Of a stretch of 64,000 nt of DNA, positions 46,264-58,664 are shown piece by piece. The stretch's first letter is position 1; each line of letters starts with the position of its first letter. Position numbers and translations under genes: made by a program. Origin of the DNA: Tipula vernalis (lineage: Eukaryota; Arthropoda; Insecta; Diptera; Tipulidae); assembly GCA_958295665.1 (NCBI GenBank), contig OY282560.1, forward strand, positions 193,256,061 to 193,320,060, in the 5' to 3' direction. The notes beneath the pieces are model-generated. The model did not search any database. It had not been told where the DNA came from and saw only the letters and a list, made by a program, of their open reading frames with translations.

Positions 46264-46280
46264 TGGTCCTTCGAGCCGGA
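46264..46280 (+). other. BEL element 2 primer-binding site (tRNA-Tyr)
   Basis: TGGTCCTTCGAGCCGGA is complementary to the 3' 17 bases of eukaryotic tRNA-Tyr without mismatch. It lies 9 bp after the LTR end. Confidence 0.75.
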
Positions 46281-46619
46281 TGCTAACCAATTGGCATCCA
46301 ACCAACCGGTTCATTAACATCCAGTTAATGTAATCCAGTATAGTGATAATCCTGAAGTGCATTACAAACAAATCAAATCAAATCAGCGGTAAAACAACGG
46401 CAGTCGGTGAAGAGAGCACATGGGACTTGAGCAACATTGAGCAACAAATCAGAGGTAGCCATCTTGAGAAGCGGAAATTTACGGTAATCCGTTTTTTCTT
46501 TCCCATATTAACAAATATCAATTAGACTATATTCGGCATTTAATTAACGTTAAGTATATCGTGATAGTGTGACAAAATAGAACAATTATTAGACAAGTGT
46601 TAGTTTGATTATTTTCAAT

Positions 46620-47637
46620 ATGGAAGCCATAATAAAACGCAAGGCTACTATTAAAGGCTAATTTACAAAATTTAACAACTTCATTGAGTCGAGAGGGATG
46701 GACGCGACTCTGGAGGAGTTGGAAGTGAGGCCTATCTAAGACAAATCAATTGTACGAGCAATTCATTAATGTGGAAGATTGAATGTTTTAAGTGGACCAT
46801 ACGGTAGTATCCGAGATGGACGCGATAGATGAAGTGTATTTTCAAGTAGAGGCTAATATTCAAAAACTAATCAGGCAAAAAACATTAAACACAGGGTCAG
46901 GTACAGATCAAAATGAAACAATAATTCGTTTCATACCAATTTCCGGTCCGATGTCAAATTACCACGCCGGAACCTTCCAACATTTGATGGCAATGCTAAA
47001 TTATGCCAATCGTTTTCTGACATCTTCACCTCCACAGTGCACGAAAACACCAACTTGTCTCCAGCACAGAAATTTAAATATTTGCTTGGTCAATTACGAG
47101 GTGTGGCATATACATCTATTTGTCATTATCACGTCGATAATGCGAATTATTTTGAAGCTATGACCCATCTTGTCAAAAAAATACAATAAGAAGAAGCCCA
47201 TAATTGAAAGGTACATTCGAGATTTATTTGCTATCAGCAAATGCAACAGGGCATCATCCGAAAATATGATGAAGTTACATGATGTAGTCGATGAAACAGT
47301 GCGCGGATTAAAATCACTAGGGCAGCAAGTTGCCGAAAGATATCCATGGATAATTCTGTTAGCCATTGATAAATTGGATAAAGAAACACGGCGTCTGTGG
47401 AAATACGAAACGGCGGTTGTCGATTACCCCACAATTCAAGAGTTCCTTGATTTCCTAACGAAGCGTGTGGGTGCATTAATTGAAACCGCTCCTATACAAG
47501 AAAGACCGAAAAGAAACAACCACCATACCAGACCAATTGGGGCGAGATCATTTCACACTACGGGCCAGTTACCTATAATTGTCCAATTTGCAACACGAAC
47601 CACAGATTGTTTGATTGCTCAAAATTCAGGGAAATGA
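46620..47637 (+). pseudogene. BEL element 2 Gag
   Basis: ATG 46620 (MEAIIKRKATIKG) is followed at once by an in-frame TAA. Later pieces in shifted frames give FTSTVHENTNLSPAQKFKYL and LGQLRGVAYTSI, the DUF1759-type Gag core, then DLFAISKCNRASS and a region ending before the zinc knuckles. Stops and frameshifts lie near 46660, 47030 and 47190. Confidence 0.78.
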
Positions 47638-48609
47638 CCGTTAGAGATAAACGAGAATTCATTGACAAGTTGAAAAGATGTTTCAACTGTTTGAGTCATG
47701 AGCACCTAATAACTAGTTGTAAAAGTACCAAACACTGCCGGAAATGTCCTAAGCGTCATAACACGCTTCTGTATGATACACAAGCTCAAGTATCCCCAAA
47801 TGGAGGCCGTACCTATTTCGTACTAGGCCAGAACGAGACCGAAGCAACTAACAACTATGTTACAGTAAGCATGCATCACTCCAACCCACACAACGATACC
47901 TCCTCAAAAGCAGTGCCCTCATTAACTCAGCCAAAAATTACTATCTTGCCCACAGCGATTATTGAGGTACAAGACATATATGGTAGTTGGATAAGTTGTC
48001 GAGCCTTATTAGATACTGGTTCGATTCATTCATTTATTTCTGAAGAATTCGTTTCCAGATTTAAGGTGCCGAGTTTTAAAACAAATACCGGTTATTCAAT
48101 AAGGACTGCGAATTTGTATATTAGAACACGCGTCGATCAAACCTATATATAGTTTCCAATTAGAGGCATTAATCATGCCAACCATAACGTCCACTTTACC
48201 GTTCATGCAATCCAGCAATCTTCAGCTACATTTATTAGAAAGATATAACCCACTAGCCGACCCAAGTTTCAATGTACCTATGAAGGTTGACTTATTACTA
48301 GGATGTGAGCCATTCCTCCAATCGCTTCAAGATTCGGAGTTCGTGCAAGGTAACCATAACACGCCTATTGCAATAAATTCCAGGTTCGGATGGATAATAG
48401 CTGGACAACTGAATACCAGCTGTCACTCATTCACTACAAGTATGCACTCGGAGGCTGCTGTTGTAGCAGATTGTGAACCAATTAACGATCTGCCTTATAT
48501 TGCAGCATCAATAGAAAGGTTTTGGAAGATCGAAGAGTTAATACCTGCACCAACGTTAAGTAAAGAGGAAAAGATGATGGTTGAACAAGTCCACCTTGAG
48601 CCACAATAG
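47607..48609 (+). pseudogene. BEL element 2 zinc knuckle and protease
   Basis: CFNCLSHEHLITSC and CRKCPKRHNTLLY are the two zinc knuckles. IIEVQDIYGSWISCRALLDT and then GSIHSFISEEF hold the protease active site (DTGS). After a frameshift near 48150, KVDLLLGCEPFLQSL and SRFGWIIAG complete the domain, and FWKIEEL leads to RT. Confidence 0.82.
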
Positions 48610-49245
48610 AACTACCGTCTGCCTACCATTTAAATATAACCCGCCTAAGCTTGGCGAAAGTTGTTTGCAAGCTACTCGAAGATTTTATGCATTAGAAAAT
48701 CGCCTGCAGAGAGATGCTTATTTAAAGAAAGCATACCATCAGTTCATGGCAGAATACTTAGTCTTGGATCACATGGAACTCATACCTTCGAATGAAATTG
48801 AGCGAAAAGACAACCAGATCTTTTACCTACCGCATCATTTAGTTACAAAAGAGTCCAGCAGCACCACAAAGGTTCGAGTAGTATTTGATGCCTCGGCTAA
48901 ATCCAGCAACAGTCGTTCATTGAACGATAATCTAATGACGGGCTCTACTATCCAAGATAATTTGCTAAACCTCTTAATTCGCTTCCGCAAGCATAAGTAA
49001 ACATTTTATGCAGACCTCGAGAAGATGTTTCGGCAAATTGCAATAGCCAACGACGACAAAGATTATCACCGTATCCTATGGAGAGATGATCCGAATTCCA
49101 GCCTGAAACATTACCGGTTAAAAACCGTAACCTACGAAACGGCTTCTGCACCGTTTTTAGCAATTGCTGCACGTCATTATTTGGCAGAACTTTTCGGCGA
49201 GAAATATCCCAAGGCAGTGAGATATTAAGTTCTGACTTCTATATG
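48581..49245 (+). pseudogene. BEL element 2 reverse transcriptase (partial)
   Basis: YLPHHLVTKESS, VRVVFDASAKSSN, LMTGSTIQDNLLNLLIRFRK and YADLEKMFRQIAI are RT fingers and first palm motif, in one frame with a TAA at 48998-49000. Soon after 49228 a YMDD-like DFYMDD occurs in another frame. The thumb and RNase H that should follow are missing. Confidence 0.82.
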
Positions 49246-49329
49246 GATGATTAAATGTTAGGAACTGACAGCTAATACAACTCGAGATTATAAATTGAAT
49301 AGCTAGTAAAAATGTGACGTTAGATGAAA

Positions 49330-50130
49330 TCTCAAATGCCGAATATTTGATATATCGTTCTGTTTAATCAGAAGCTTATGGGAAAGAGATACAGTTACTT
49401 TTAAATAACAGAACCTTACCGAACAATTCAAGAATCTTATCGTATCACTATCGCATGCCGTGATGGAGCATGATGCTAGACACCCCATATCCTTACCTAG
49501 CGACCATTTAATCACCCAAATGATAGTACGCGAAGCGCATTATAGAAATCTACACGCTGGTGCAAGAATGATGAATACCATATTGAAACAGAAATTTGCC
49601 ATTCCGAGATGTAAAAATCTACTTCGACGCCAATCCATATGTTTTTTGTGTGTCGACACTACAAAACACAATTACAGAAGCAATTGATGGCTTAATTGCC
49701 TGCGTGCCTTATCAATTCATCGGTGCGACCATATATCGCGGTCGGTATCGAATTAGCAGGACCGTTTATGTTATTAACATCCCGTTCGCGTGGTGCTAAA
49801 TTGTATAAGGCATATCCTGTAATTTTTGTTTGCATGGCCACCAAGGCCACTTCCATCGAGGTCGCCACTGATATGAGTACCGACGCTTTTCTAGCAGCGC
49901 TAAAAAGATTCTGTGCTGTTAGAGGGTTACCAAATCATATCCATTGCGACAAGGGGTCTAATATGGTAAGCGCTAAGAACCAACTCAAAGTGTTCTACCG
50001 TCAATTCCTGAATGAGGTCCAAGAGAATAAAATCCAGGCTTGGTGTACGGATCGTCAAATTAGTTGGTATTTTATACCACCACTCACTCCTACATTTGGC
50101 GGCTTTTGAGAAGCCACAGTAAAATCGTGC
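49330..50130 (+). pseudogene. BEL element 2 integrase
   Basis: 49460-49687 holds the zinc-binding region (HLITQMIVREAHYRNLHAGA). The core at 49696-50109 reads GIELAGPF, where Pao integrases normally have D in place of E (first catalytic Asp changed to Glu), then IHCDKGSN (second Asp) and TFGGF, TGA, EATV, where the stop at 50107-50109 probably replaces Trp and the catalytic Glu follows. Confidence 0.8.
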
Positions 50131-50230
50131 AAGTATCACTTACGGACGTGTCATAGGTGAGCCTCATCTGACATATGAGGAATTCCTCACCCTGAGCAAG
50201 GGAATCAAAGCGCTACTGAACTCAATACCG

Positions 50231-50800
50231 TTGGAGGAGCTGCGAGGCGATGAATGGAATCCGCTGACACAGGCACATTGTTTGATCTTCCAACCAATCA
50301 ACTTATTACCAGAACCGGGTCTACGGCAATTAAAGGTATCACACTTAAATACATGGCAATTAATCCAACAGTTATTGCAGGGTTTCTGGAAACATTGTCT
50401 TAAGAGTACGTCACATCTCTTAACAAGGTTTACAAATGGCACGAAGAAAACCGAAATTTCAGGATGGGAAATTCGTGATCAAAACCTACCACCATCGAAA
50501 TGGCCTTTGGCGAGAAAATGCGACACACATCCAGGCAAGGACAGTATAGTGAGAGTGGTATCGGTCAAATTACCTAATGGAAGCATATTGAAACGACCCA
50601 TCTATAAATTAGGTTTGACCCCAACTTTTGACCCTGACGAGACAACGGCGGCGGTATGTTTAAATTACACTCAAATTCACCTAAAACACATTAAAGCACC
50701 TGAAACACATAAGTTTAATCAACCTGGAAAATATAAAAGCTGCATAAATTCATTAATGCTGGACCACTCAACAGCCGCTGAAATAAATAAATCGTATTAG
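50231..50800 (+). pseudogene. BEL element 2 C-terminal Pao domain (DUF5641-like)
   Basis: The ORF contains DQNLPPSKWPLARKCDTHPG and VRVVSVKLPNGSILKRPIYK, the conserved C-terminal domain after integrase in BEL/Pao polyproteins. The first half is in a shifted frame relative to the domain start. Its function is unknown but it may bind DNA during integration. Confidence 0.85.
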
Positions 50801-51178
50801 CGTACTATTATATAATGTTTACTATACGCACCTAATCATAATTTATCCAAAGATCGTTTAACTGTATCCAATTATTTATTGCATTGTATCCATATATTCA
50901 TATTATCCACCTATCCCGATTATTGTTTCCGTTTATTTATCTAAAATTATAAGAAAATAATTTAGTATTTAAGAGAATATTGTAATTTAATGTCAATACT
51001 TATCTGCTTGTTCCATTTTTTTTATAATCGTTAAATGACAGATGTAGATGTATTTTAATCTTTATTTTGTATAATTTATTACGAAAAATACCCCAACTGT
51101 GCTTAAAGAGAGAACTATAATTCGATAATCTGCAATAAGTTTCGATATGATGACAATATATTTTGACGTACATATCCA

Positions 51179-51370
51179 TTTTTCATTCTCTCACAAAAAT
51201 TCCATCAGGCTAGAAGTATCTCCGTTGTTATACCAAAGTAACCAAGAAGATTTGTATAAGTGAAACAATATTAATAAAATTTATATTACAAATTGTGAAA
51301 TCTACGTGTTGGCACTGCATTTTTATTCGAATTCCGGAACTAGCGCAGTAAAAACTAAAACAACCTAACA
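51179..51370 (+). repeat. BEL element 2 3' LTR (matched part)
   Basis: Matches 46063-46254. The full LTR could begin near TGTTTACTATACG at about 50816, which would make it about 555 bp and fit the TG...CA rule; this is inference because the 5' copy is cut short. Confidence 0.75.
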
Positions 51371-52389
51371 ACCAATGCTACTGTCTTTCTTGCAGAAGTT
51401 GATGTTATGGTAAACGCATAGGAGGGAGAGCAACGAGGCCAGATAGTATGTATCGCGTACCGGCCGACAGTATTATCAGTTTCATTAAGAGCCTGAATAT
51501 TGACTTTTATGTCGCAGTGCGAGGTGGCTGAACGCTCACATGGCCCTTCAACAATAATAATAATAATAACTGATGGGCTTTATAATCCGGTTGCCTTAAA
51601 GATAAGAAAGATGCAACGCGATCTACTATACATATATTTATTTGTTTTAACTGACTAAACTATTCTTCGAGAAAAATTAAACAAGTTGTTTAAAAGTTAA
51701 GTTTTAATATTATTTGTATAAACCCAAAACGGCTGCTATAATAAACTTCGTATTACACTGAATTTTTACGTCAAAATCATTTCAAGTGACTAGTAGCACA
51801 GGTATTCCAACTTGAAAATATATCATGATAATAAATGTATTTCTTTCAACCAAAATGGGTTAGGTATTTTATTTGGTTAACGGCTGGTCAAAGCAGCGGC
51901 AAAAATTAACCGAAATTCGGTCTACTACTTTTTCATGTATTTTCTTGTCAATTTGACTCTTGTGACAGGTATTGAAACCAAAAATTTGGTTAAGATTTGT
52001 TTAACCACTAATTTTTTTTTTGGGTTAAGCTAAACTATTTTTTGGTCTATCTAGTACAATCGTTGTTGTAATTTTTTTATTGTTGGTGAAAGCAATACAA
52101 CTAATTAAAGCCATTTTAAATTACCATTGTCGTTTAAATTAGTGCAATACGATTATTTTCATAATAATAGGGTTTATAGTAGGAACATCAAATTTACTGC
52201 TATTTGGCATACAAATGGTATGACTAAGGGAATAGAACCCGCCTCAATAAACCTTTTAGTTTCAATGTTTTTAAGTTAGCTTTTGGTAAACCAAATACAA
52301 TGGTTTGAAACATTTTGCGTAAAAACTAAATTTTGTATAATCAAGGAGGCCTTTACGAAAAAATGTTAAATCCAAACCGCGTTAAAACT
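51371..52389. other. Spacer without recognised gene
   Basis: Contains an (AAT)n tract at about 51557-51577. 51400-51560 is less AT-rich and may be old transposon sequence, unidentified. Confidence 0.4.
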
Positions 52390-52489
52390 TAATTAATAAA
52401 ATGTAAAGAGCTGAAACCTCATAAGGTGATCAAAACTTCGGTCTTGATTAATTCAACTCCCAAATCAATCCCGATTTGAACCTTTAAAA

Positions 52490-52880
52490 CAATCATTCCA
52501 TCATACCATTATATCATCTTAACATCATGACACTATACCATTAAATCATCATACAATCGTACCATTGTACCATAGTGATGTCGAACCACCACACCGTCAC
52601 AGCGATGTCATCATATCATCATAAAATCGTACCATATTACCATCATATAATCATACGATCATACTGTCGGGCCATGATAACATCATTCGATCCAACCGTC
52701 ATACCATTATACCCTCAAACCATTGTACAATTATACCATCACACCATCCTTCTGGAATAACAACCGTCTTGCCATCGTACGTTGTGTCATATATACCATC
52801 ATACCATCACACCATCATACTACAATATAATATCAATCAATCATACTATTATATCATCGTAACATTGTAATGAAACCGCA
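52490..52880 (-). repeat. ATCATACCATC short tandem repeats
   Basis: Plus-strand repeats such as ATCATACCATCACACC are complementary to the 41920-42170 array of copy A. Confidence 0.85.
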
Positions 52881-52894
52881 CAAGCTACGACATA

Positions 52895-53500
52895 TTCTCA
52901 TGTTTGAATAACCGTATGAAAATAAAACGATAAGGGAAAAGAGAAAACATTGAAACTATTTTTGACACAACCCCAGAAGCTAAATAAAATAATAAATCAG
53001 GTGTGATCGTCCAGGAGCGACAGCCACATGTGCCTCCCCTCATCAGTCCGCCTACTGGGATGCTGCCGCCCAGTCACGGCGGTCACCGATGCCAATTAGG
53101 CATGGAATGACGCCTGTATGACAGTCCTACCGACGACCCTCCGGAACAGAAACCATCGCCCACGCACGACCAACACACATGGCGTGCCGCCCTCCCTGTC
53201 GCACAGCCTGTCCTGGAAAAATGAACGGCACGCCCGAAACAAATATGGAAAAGGCCGACCATCCGCAGGATCATGCCCCACATTATCCGATCAAACGAAG
53301 AATTTATTCACATCTGAGGTAAATGTGATTCATATACGAGAAAGAAAACACTATCACTCAGGAAACAACGGTACACAAAAAAAAATAACACCAAATAATC
53401 GCACAAAAAATGTTATCACTGAATCTACTGCATAAATTTAATAATCATTGTTCACCTCATTAAACAAAGCAAAAAAATAATAAAAAATTTAAGTTGAAAC
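52895..53500. repeat. GC-rich dispersed repeat, copy 2
   Basis: Matches 22790-23500 in the same orientation, roughly 75-80 percent by eye over the GC-rich part. Here it sits inside composite copy B between the ATGATGG array and the 105-bp units. Confidence 0.75.
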
Positions 53501-53574
53501 CGTTAAATAAAAAAATTGAACCCTCTTAAACCAAACAAAGCAAATGTAAAATTCTATTAAAATTCGTTAAAAAT

Positions 53575-53860
53575 GGACCAGTTCTATCCTAACTGGTTAT
53601 ATTCCAGAACTTCATCCAAAAATTATTTTAGAATCCAATTTCCGATGCACATGTCAAATTTCAACATAATCGGTTAAGATATAGGCAAGTTCCATCATAC
53701 TTATCCAAATCCAGAACTTCATTCAAAAATTATCTTAGAATACATTTACAATGTACAAGCCGAATTTCATCATAATCGGTTGAGAAATAGGCAAGTTCCA
53801 TCGTTCTTGTTCAAAAACTCATTTTAAAATCCTATTCATAACGCACTTACATTATACTAT
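53575..53860 (-). repeat. 105-bp units, about three inverted copies
   Basis: ATTCCAGAACTTCATCCAAA recurs near 53595 and 53710, with a partial third near 53815; these are the reverse complement of the copy A array. Confidence 0.85.
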
Positions 53861-54279
53861 ACACTAATCCTACCCCAACTCAATTTAAACTCAACCCGCA
53901 AATTGACCTCTAACTTAACCGTCAACTCAACCCCAAACTCAATATCCAACTAAATATTCAAACCAGCATACATAACAAATTGGTAAATATTTCTATAATC
54001 ACGTGTTTGGGTCAATTCGTAAGGTACCCGACCCTCTTGACGTTCAGGTTCCAGAAGCATTTTAAACATCCGCCTTGATCATAGAAACAGATGGGCGAAA
54101 ACAATTCTAAATCGTAAAAGCCGTTCTCGAGATACCATGGGTACAAACATCCAGACTTCGAGACATCCACAGACATCCAGACACATGAACAGGGACTTCC
54201 TACACGTCGAGAAAAGTGATTTTGGACCCAGGTCGTTTTGACAGGCTTTCAATACTCTGGTTTTTTATACCGAAGTAAA

Positions 54280-57200
54280 ACTTGATTGAGCCTAGAGTAA
54301 TCCTGCTCTTCATATATGAATTTCTCAACTTTCCTCGTTAGATATTTGCCTATAAATAAAGAATCCCGCTTATAGTATTTCTCTATTGTTACATAAAAGT
54401 CGTTTAACTTTATTAACTAATTTAGAAATGTTACGCTTCAAATCAGCTACAATTTTAGGATACAGAATACAATCTTTCTTGAATGGTACAGAATATTTAT
54501 TAGAGAAGGTTGTTTCTCCCGCACTAGTGAAAGTTTGCGCTGGTGACGAAGCCTCTGCACAGATCAATTTTGGAAAATTTTATATTTTGAATTTGTTCGT
54601 CATTTGGAGTTGTTGTCGAAACATTTTTAATTTTTAATATTAATTTTGATATTTCCTTATTGAATCAGATAATATTGCTAAAATTAATATTCGAAATTCA
54701 AAATATATCTTTTGGTTTTAGCTAGGCACCAAATCTTGCCAGAAAACATTTTTTAGATCTCCGTTTTCAAACTTAATGGAAAAAATATTTTTAAAGTGGT
54801 TTCCCTTTTCAGCAATTAGAATTTATAATGGTTTTATTATAGGCGCAGTGAGGCCTTACTACAAATAGAAAGGTCTCATCCATTTTACAAGCCAAGAATT
54901 CATTTTTTTTTTGTGAGAGCAGCCCAATATACAGCATCAGCAAATTGGTGAGCCTATTATGTATATTTCAGTCTTAATTATATTTTAGCGGAAATAATTT
55001 TAAAGTGAAATCAAGCAAACAACAAATTATAGTTATTGAAATTCAATTTTGAAAATCTAATTCCTGTGATGAAACTATTGAGTAGGCTTCGTCACGATTT
55101 GCTTGACTTTAACGCTCTTGGGCTAAGCGGTGACTTAAAGCAATCATGTCGATTACCATCTACCTCTCGTCTTGCCTTCGATTGCTCAATTGTTTAGTTT
55201 TCTTGTTTTAATGCACTACCGGCAGTTCAGGTGTTTCATTTGCTTGGCTGTGAAGCCGGTCAAGCCTCTAGTCGCTATGACATTCTCGCTATCTTTGTTG
55301 CCATTCTCCGGCTAATCAACGTTTCTTTGCTGTATTGAATCTAAAGAATTACAAAAATTATTTTTTATTAATAAAAAAGTAAATTTTTTCGTAAAAGGTC
55401 TAAACTTTTAAATTGTTAAGGCATCGCGATAGATTATTACTTAGATAGTTTCATAAGATTGTAGTATGATATGTGAAAAAAAGAAATTTACATATAGAAA
55501 TCTAAAGGCTAACTGTAATATCTATTAAGTGTAATTTACACTTTGATAAAGTTTTTAATATCTGGAGAATTTTTATTAACATTGTGCTTTAAACTTTCAG
55601 TTAATTACTTATTATTGTTTGTTATTTTTAAAATGATTAGAGTTTTACAGAAAATTTACCTCGAAAATGATTTTCTACACGAATATACCTAACTGTGGTT
55701 TTTTTCACTATTCCAGCATCGCTATTTGAACAGGAAGTTGGTTACAGTTGAGGTGTATGCAGCAAAATATTTAGTTTCAAACTAATTTGAAGTTTATGAC
55801 AAATTGACAAAAAAGCTTACAACATACAAAAAAGTGTAGAAGCAATTACTATACAATAATAATTTGCGGATCTCAAATTGTTTTTACTGACAGAACCAAC
55901 AATTTAGATTTCCACCATTATTCAACCAACTTCCGCACTATACTATATAAAATTTAAATTTTAGAATACCAATTTGTATGAGTTTGAATCAATTTTATAA
56001 ATTCTTCTTAAAAAGTGTAGGCTAACATTGGGTGATCATTCAGACTTCTAAGTAAATGTGGGCAATCAGTCTAATTGTTTCTCCCTATGAACACATTTGT
56101 GAAAAACGGTGTATTAGCGCGATTTCGAGGGTCAAATATAGAGAGTTATCGAATTTACACAAAAAAACACTTCTAAAAAAGTGTAGGTGGAGATGGCTAA
56201 GTAAATCTGAATATGCCACAATGTTGTAACAGTTACAGTCTTAGTTTTTATTGTACTGAGAACATCCCTGCTGCAGGTTTTCTCTTGGTTGTTCCAGAGC
56301 AGGTTTTTCAGCCGGCTACCGTGCAGTTTCTGTGAAAATTCTTTGATGGGCTAAGAGAAAGTTAGTTAATGCTGCTAAATAGTTACGCCTGACGGAGCAA
56401 AAGATGTAGCTGTGAATATGTTGTTAGAGGACTAAAATAAACTATTTAGCAAGACATCCTATTTAACAAAATAATGTGATTAGATCAAGGGAGAGAATTA
56501 TATGTCACAATTATAACAGCGAATTTTACGTTATTTGATACACCAAAATCAACCGATAGAGAAATTGTGATAGCCAAAAATTTACAATGAAGGAAGAAGT
56601 ACAAATCGAAAATAAAAAAAAGGAAGTATTTAGAAAACATTAATTATAAAGACAATGATTATCCTCGCGTATATAATTGTAAATTATAAAAAATAATAAT
56701 ACCGTCAGTATCAGATCGATAATAGGGCATATAAATTTTAATATTATAACTCCTTACGTACCTTGTAACTTAGTGCATACGCTAGCACCAAGTTATCCAA
56801 TTTTAAATCCAGACAAACAAATTGATGATAAATGCTCCAATTTTTGAACACATTTGGAAAACACTGCACCTAATAGCAAACTGCACAACCCAAATACCAG
56901 TCAATTGTTCTGTTAATTGCAATCATGGACTTGTTGATCAAAAAAAAAATATGATCATACGTTAAAACACCGCAACATAACTTTTTGAATGACAATTATT
57001 GAAGGTCGCAAAATCAATTAATTAACTTAATACTTTAATTTAATTTATTTGGTATAACAATTATTTTTGTTTTTTTATTTAATTTTACTTTATAATTAAA
57101 TCACTTAATTAAATTCAATTAAATTACACACATGAAAATAATGTTTTATCAATTCAGAAATGATTTTATCTAACAATAATAATTATCTAAAACTAAAAAT

Positions 57201-57779
57201 ATTTTTTTTTTTCGTTTAACTTAGATATTAATGTTAACAAATTCGTTTTTATATCAAAATCATAACTACAGTTTTTTTTATTACATGGATATATAAATCA
57301 GTAACATTTTCAAATTTTAAAATCACAAGAAATTTTTAATCACCATTTTTCTCGAGCAAATCCAAAAATCTAATCCATGTCATTCCGCTATATTTACCAT
57401 TACACTTTCCATTCCCCTCCAATCAATTTGTTTTCTTGTTTTATAAAATATTCGGTCCTCAGTGCTGGGCAACCTAACACCCAGGGATCCTTATCATGGT
57501 GAATGCGTCAATGGTAAACAAAATATTTGGAAACTTCCGGTTAACCGGTTACAAATCATGGGGCAGACCTAGCGCCCTGATCTAGTCTCAAGCCAGGCAC
57601 ATTAAAAAAAATTGTAGCAATAAATACAACCTCACACACGAACATATTAATGATCAATGGAATGCTACTGATACCCAACTGATTATTCATTTAATTATTT
57701 ATTTAATACCTACAGTGACTACAATCGGTACAAACAATTACGGGGCAAACTAATTCAATTGTTAATAAAACTTAAATAA
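54280..57779. other. AT-rich region without recognised gene
   Basis: ORFs at 54370-54637 lack an ATG or known domains. 55080-55330 and 57460-57600 are less AT-rich, but I recognise neither. Confidence 0.4.
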
Positions 57780-57789
57780 AACATTCTTG

Positions 57790-58660
57790 AATAAATCTCT
57801 CGACAAGGGAAAATCGAAAACTAGAGAAACTGAATTGAACACCCGTGATATTCTCAGGATCGGTTCCGAAAAACCATAGTTTGTTGGCACCAGATCAATG
57901 AATAAAAGCGCATCATGTTAACGCATTCGGCGTTCGGGAGCATATATTTTGAGACGTGCGAGTAACTCGGTATCGCGCACGTACAGCGCGGAAGACACGT
58001 TCCGGCGATAGTCTAGACGTTGCAGTTTCAAACGATTATATCAATCCTAATAAGGTGGGAGGACATATTCTACAGCACGCGTGGATGACAAACATCGGAG
58101 CACGAACAGAACAAATGGCTTCTGAACACTCTCAATCCTCCCGGAATGACAGTGGTAAGATGGCGCCCAAACAGAAGATGCATACTCCAAAATAGACCGA
58201 ACAAACGAGACATACAGTAAGGTCAACGTTATCGGGTCCCTAAAATCCCTACAGCTTTGTTTAATAGAGCCCAACATAATATACGACTTTGAAATATTGG
58301 TCTTAACATGTCTGGTAAAGATCGGAAATGAACTCAACTCGATCAACGTCTCCATTAAACAGCTGATATTGGTGAAGAATGAGTGAGCGGATACGATGAA
58401 AAGAAAGCATCTTACATTTGCTCACGTTCAGAGCCAGTCTATTATTAATTGACCAACTAGAAAATCTGTTTAAGTCCTCCTGCAACTTTACACAATCAGA
58501 CAAACTAGAAACCCGGGCGAATATTTTCATATCGTCTGCGAAGAGGAGGCAGTTAGCAAACTGAAAGCATTGCACCACATCATTGATAAACAATGAAAAC
58601 AACAATGGTCCCATGTGACTACCTTGAGGCACGGCAGATGGCACTTAAATAATTGGGAGT
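57790..58660 (-). pseudogene. LINE (-) RT palm and C-terminus
   Basis: 58644-58303 gives VPQGSHMGPLLFSLFINDVV (block 4), LLFADDMKIF (FADD catalytic block 5), WSINNRLALNVSKCKMLSFH. 58355-58047 in a shifted frame continues with RDFRDPITLTLLYVSFVRSI and LEYASSVWAP. The tail to about 57790 is read in a third frame. The first catalytic block is missing, so the RT cannot work. Confidence 0.85.
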
Positions 58661-58664
58661 AAGT

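Larger units (their letters stand above)
46063..51370 (+). mobile_element. BEL/Pao LTR retrotransposon 2, degenerate
   Basis: It is flanked by a shared 192-bp sequence (46063-46254 and 51179-51370) ending CCTAACA, with a tRNA-Tyr PBS just inside and Gag, protease, RT, integrase and the C-terminal Pao domain in order. The 5' LTR is probably truncated on its left. The RNase H region is deleted between about 49245 and 49330. Many stops and frameshifts are present. It differs in sequence from BEL element 1. Confidence 0.88.
52390..54277 (-). repeat. Composite minisatellite-rich element, copy B (inverted)
   Basis: Read on the minus strand, this copy repeats the order of copy A: unique end (54260-53960), GAGTTGG repeats (53960-53870), the 105-bp unit (53860-53575), a GC-rich block (53500-52895), ATGATGG repeats (52880-52490) and the far end with the inverted motif AACTTCGGTCT at 52434-52444. 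It lacks the LINE insertions of copy A and is about 1.9 kb. No transposase recognised. Confidence 0.7.

Noticed and set aside
54370..54637. Overlapping ORFs on both strands near 54.4 kb as a gene
   Set aside because: The plus-strand ORF begins with TTG and neither ORF shows a known motif.
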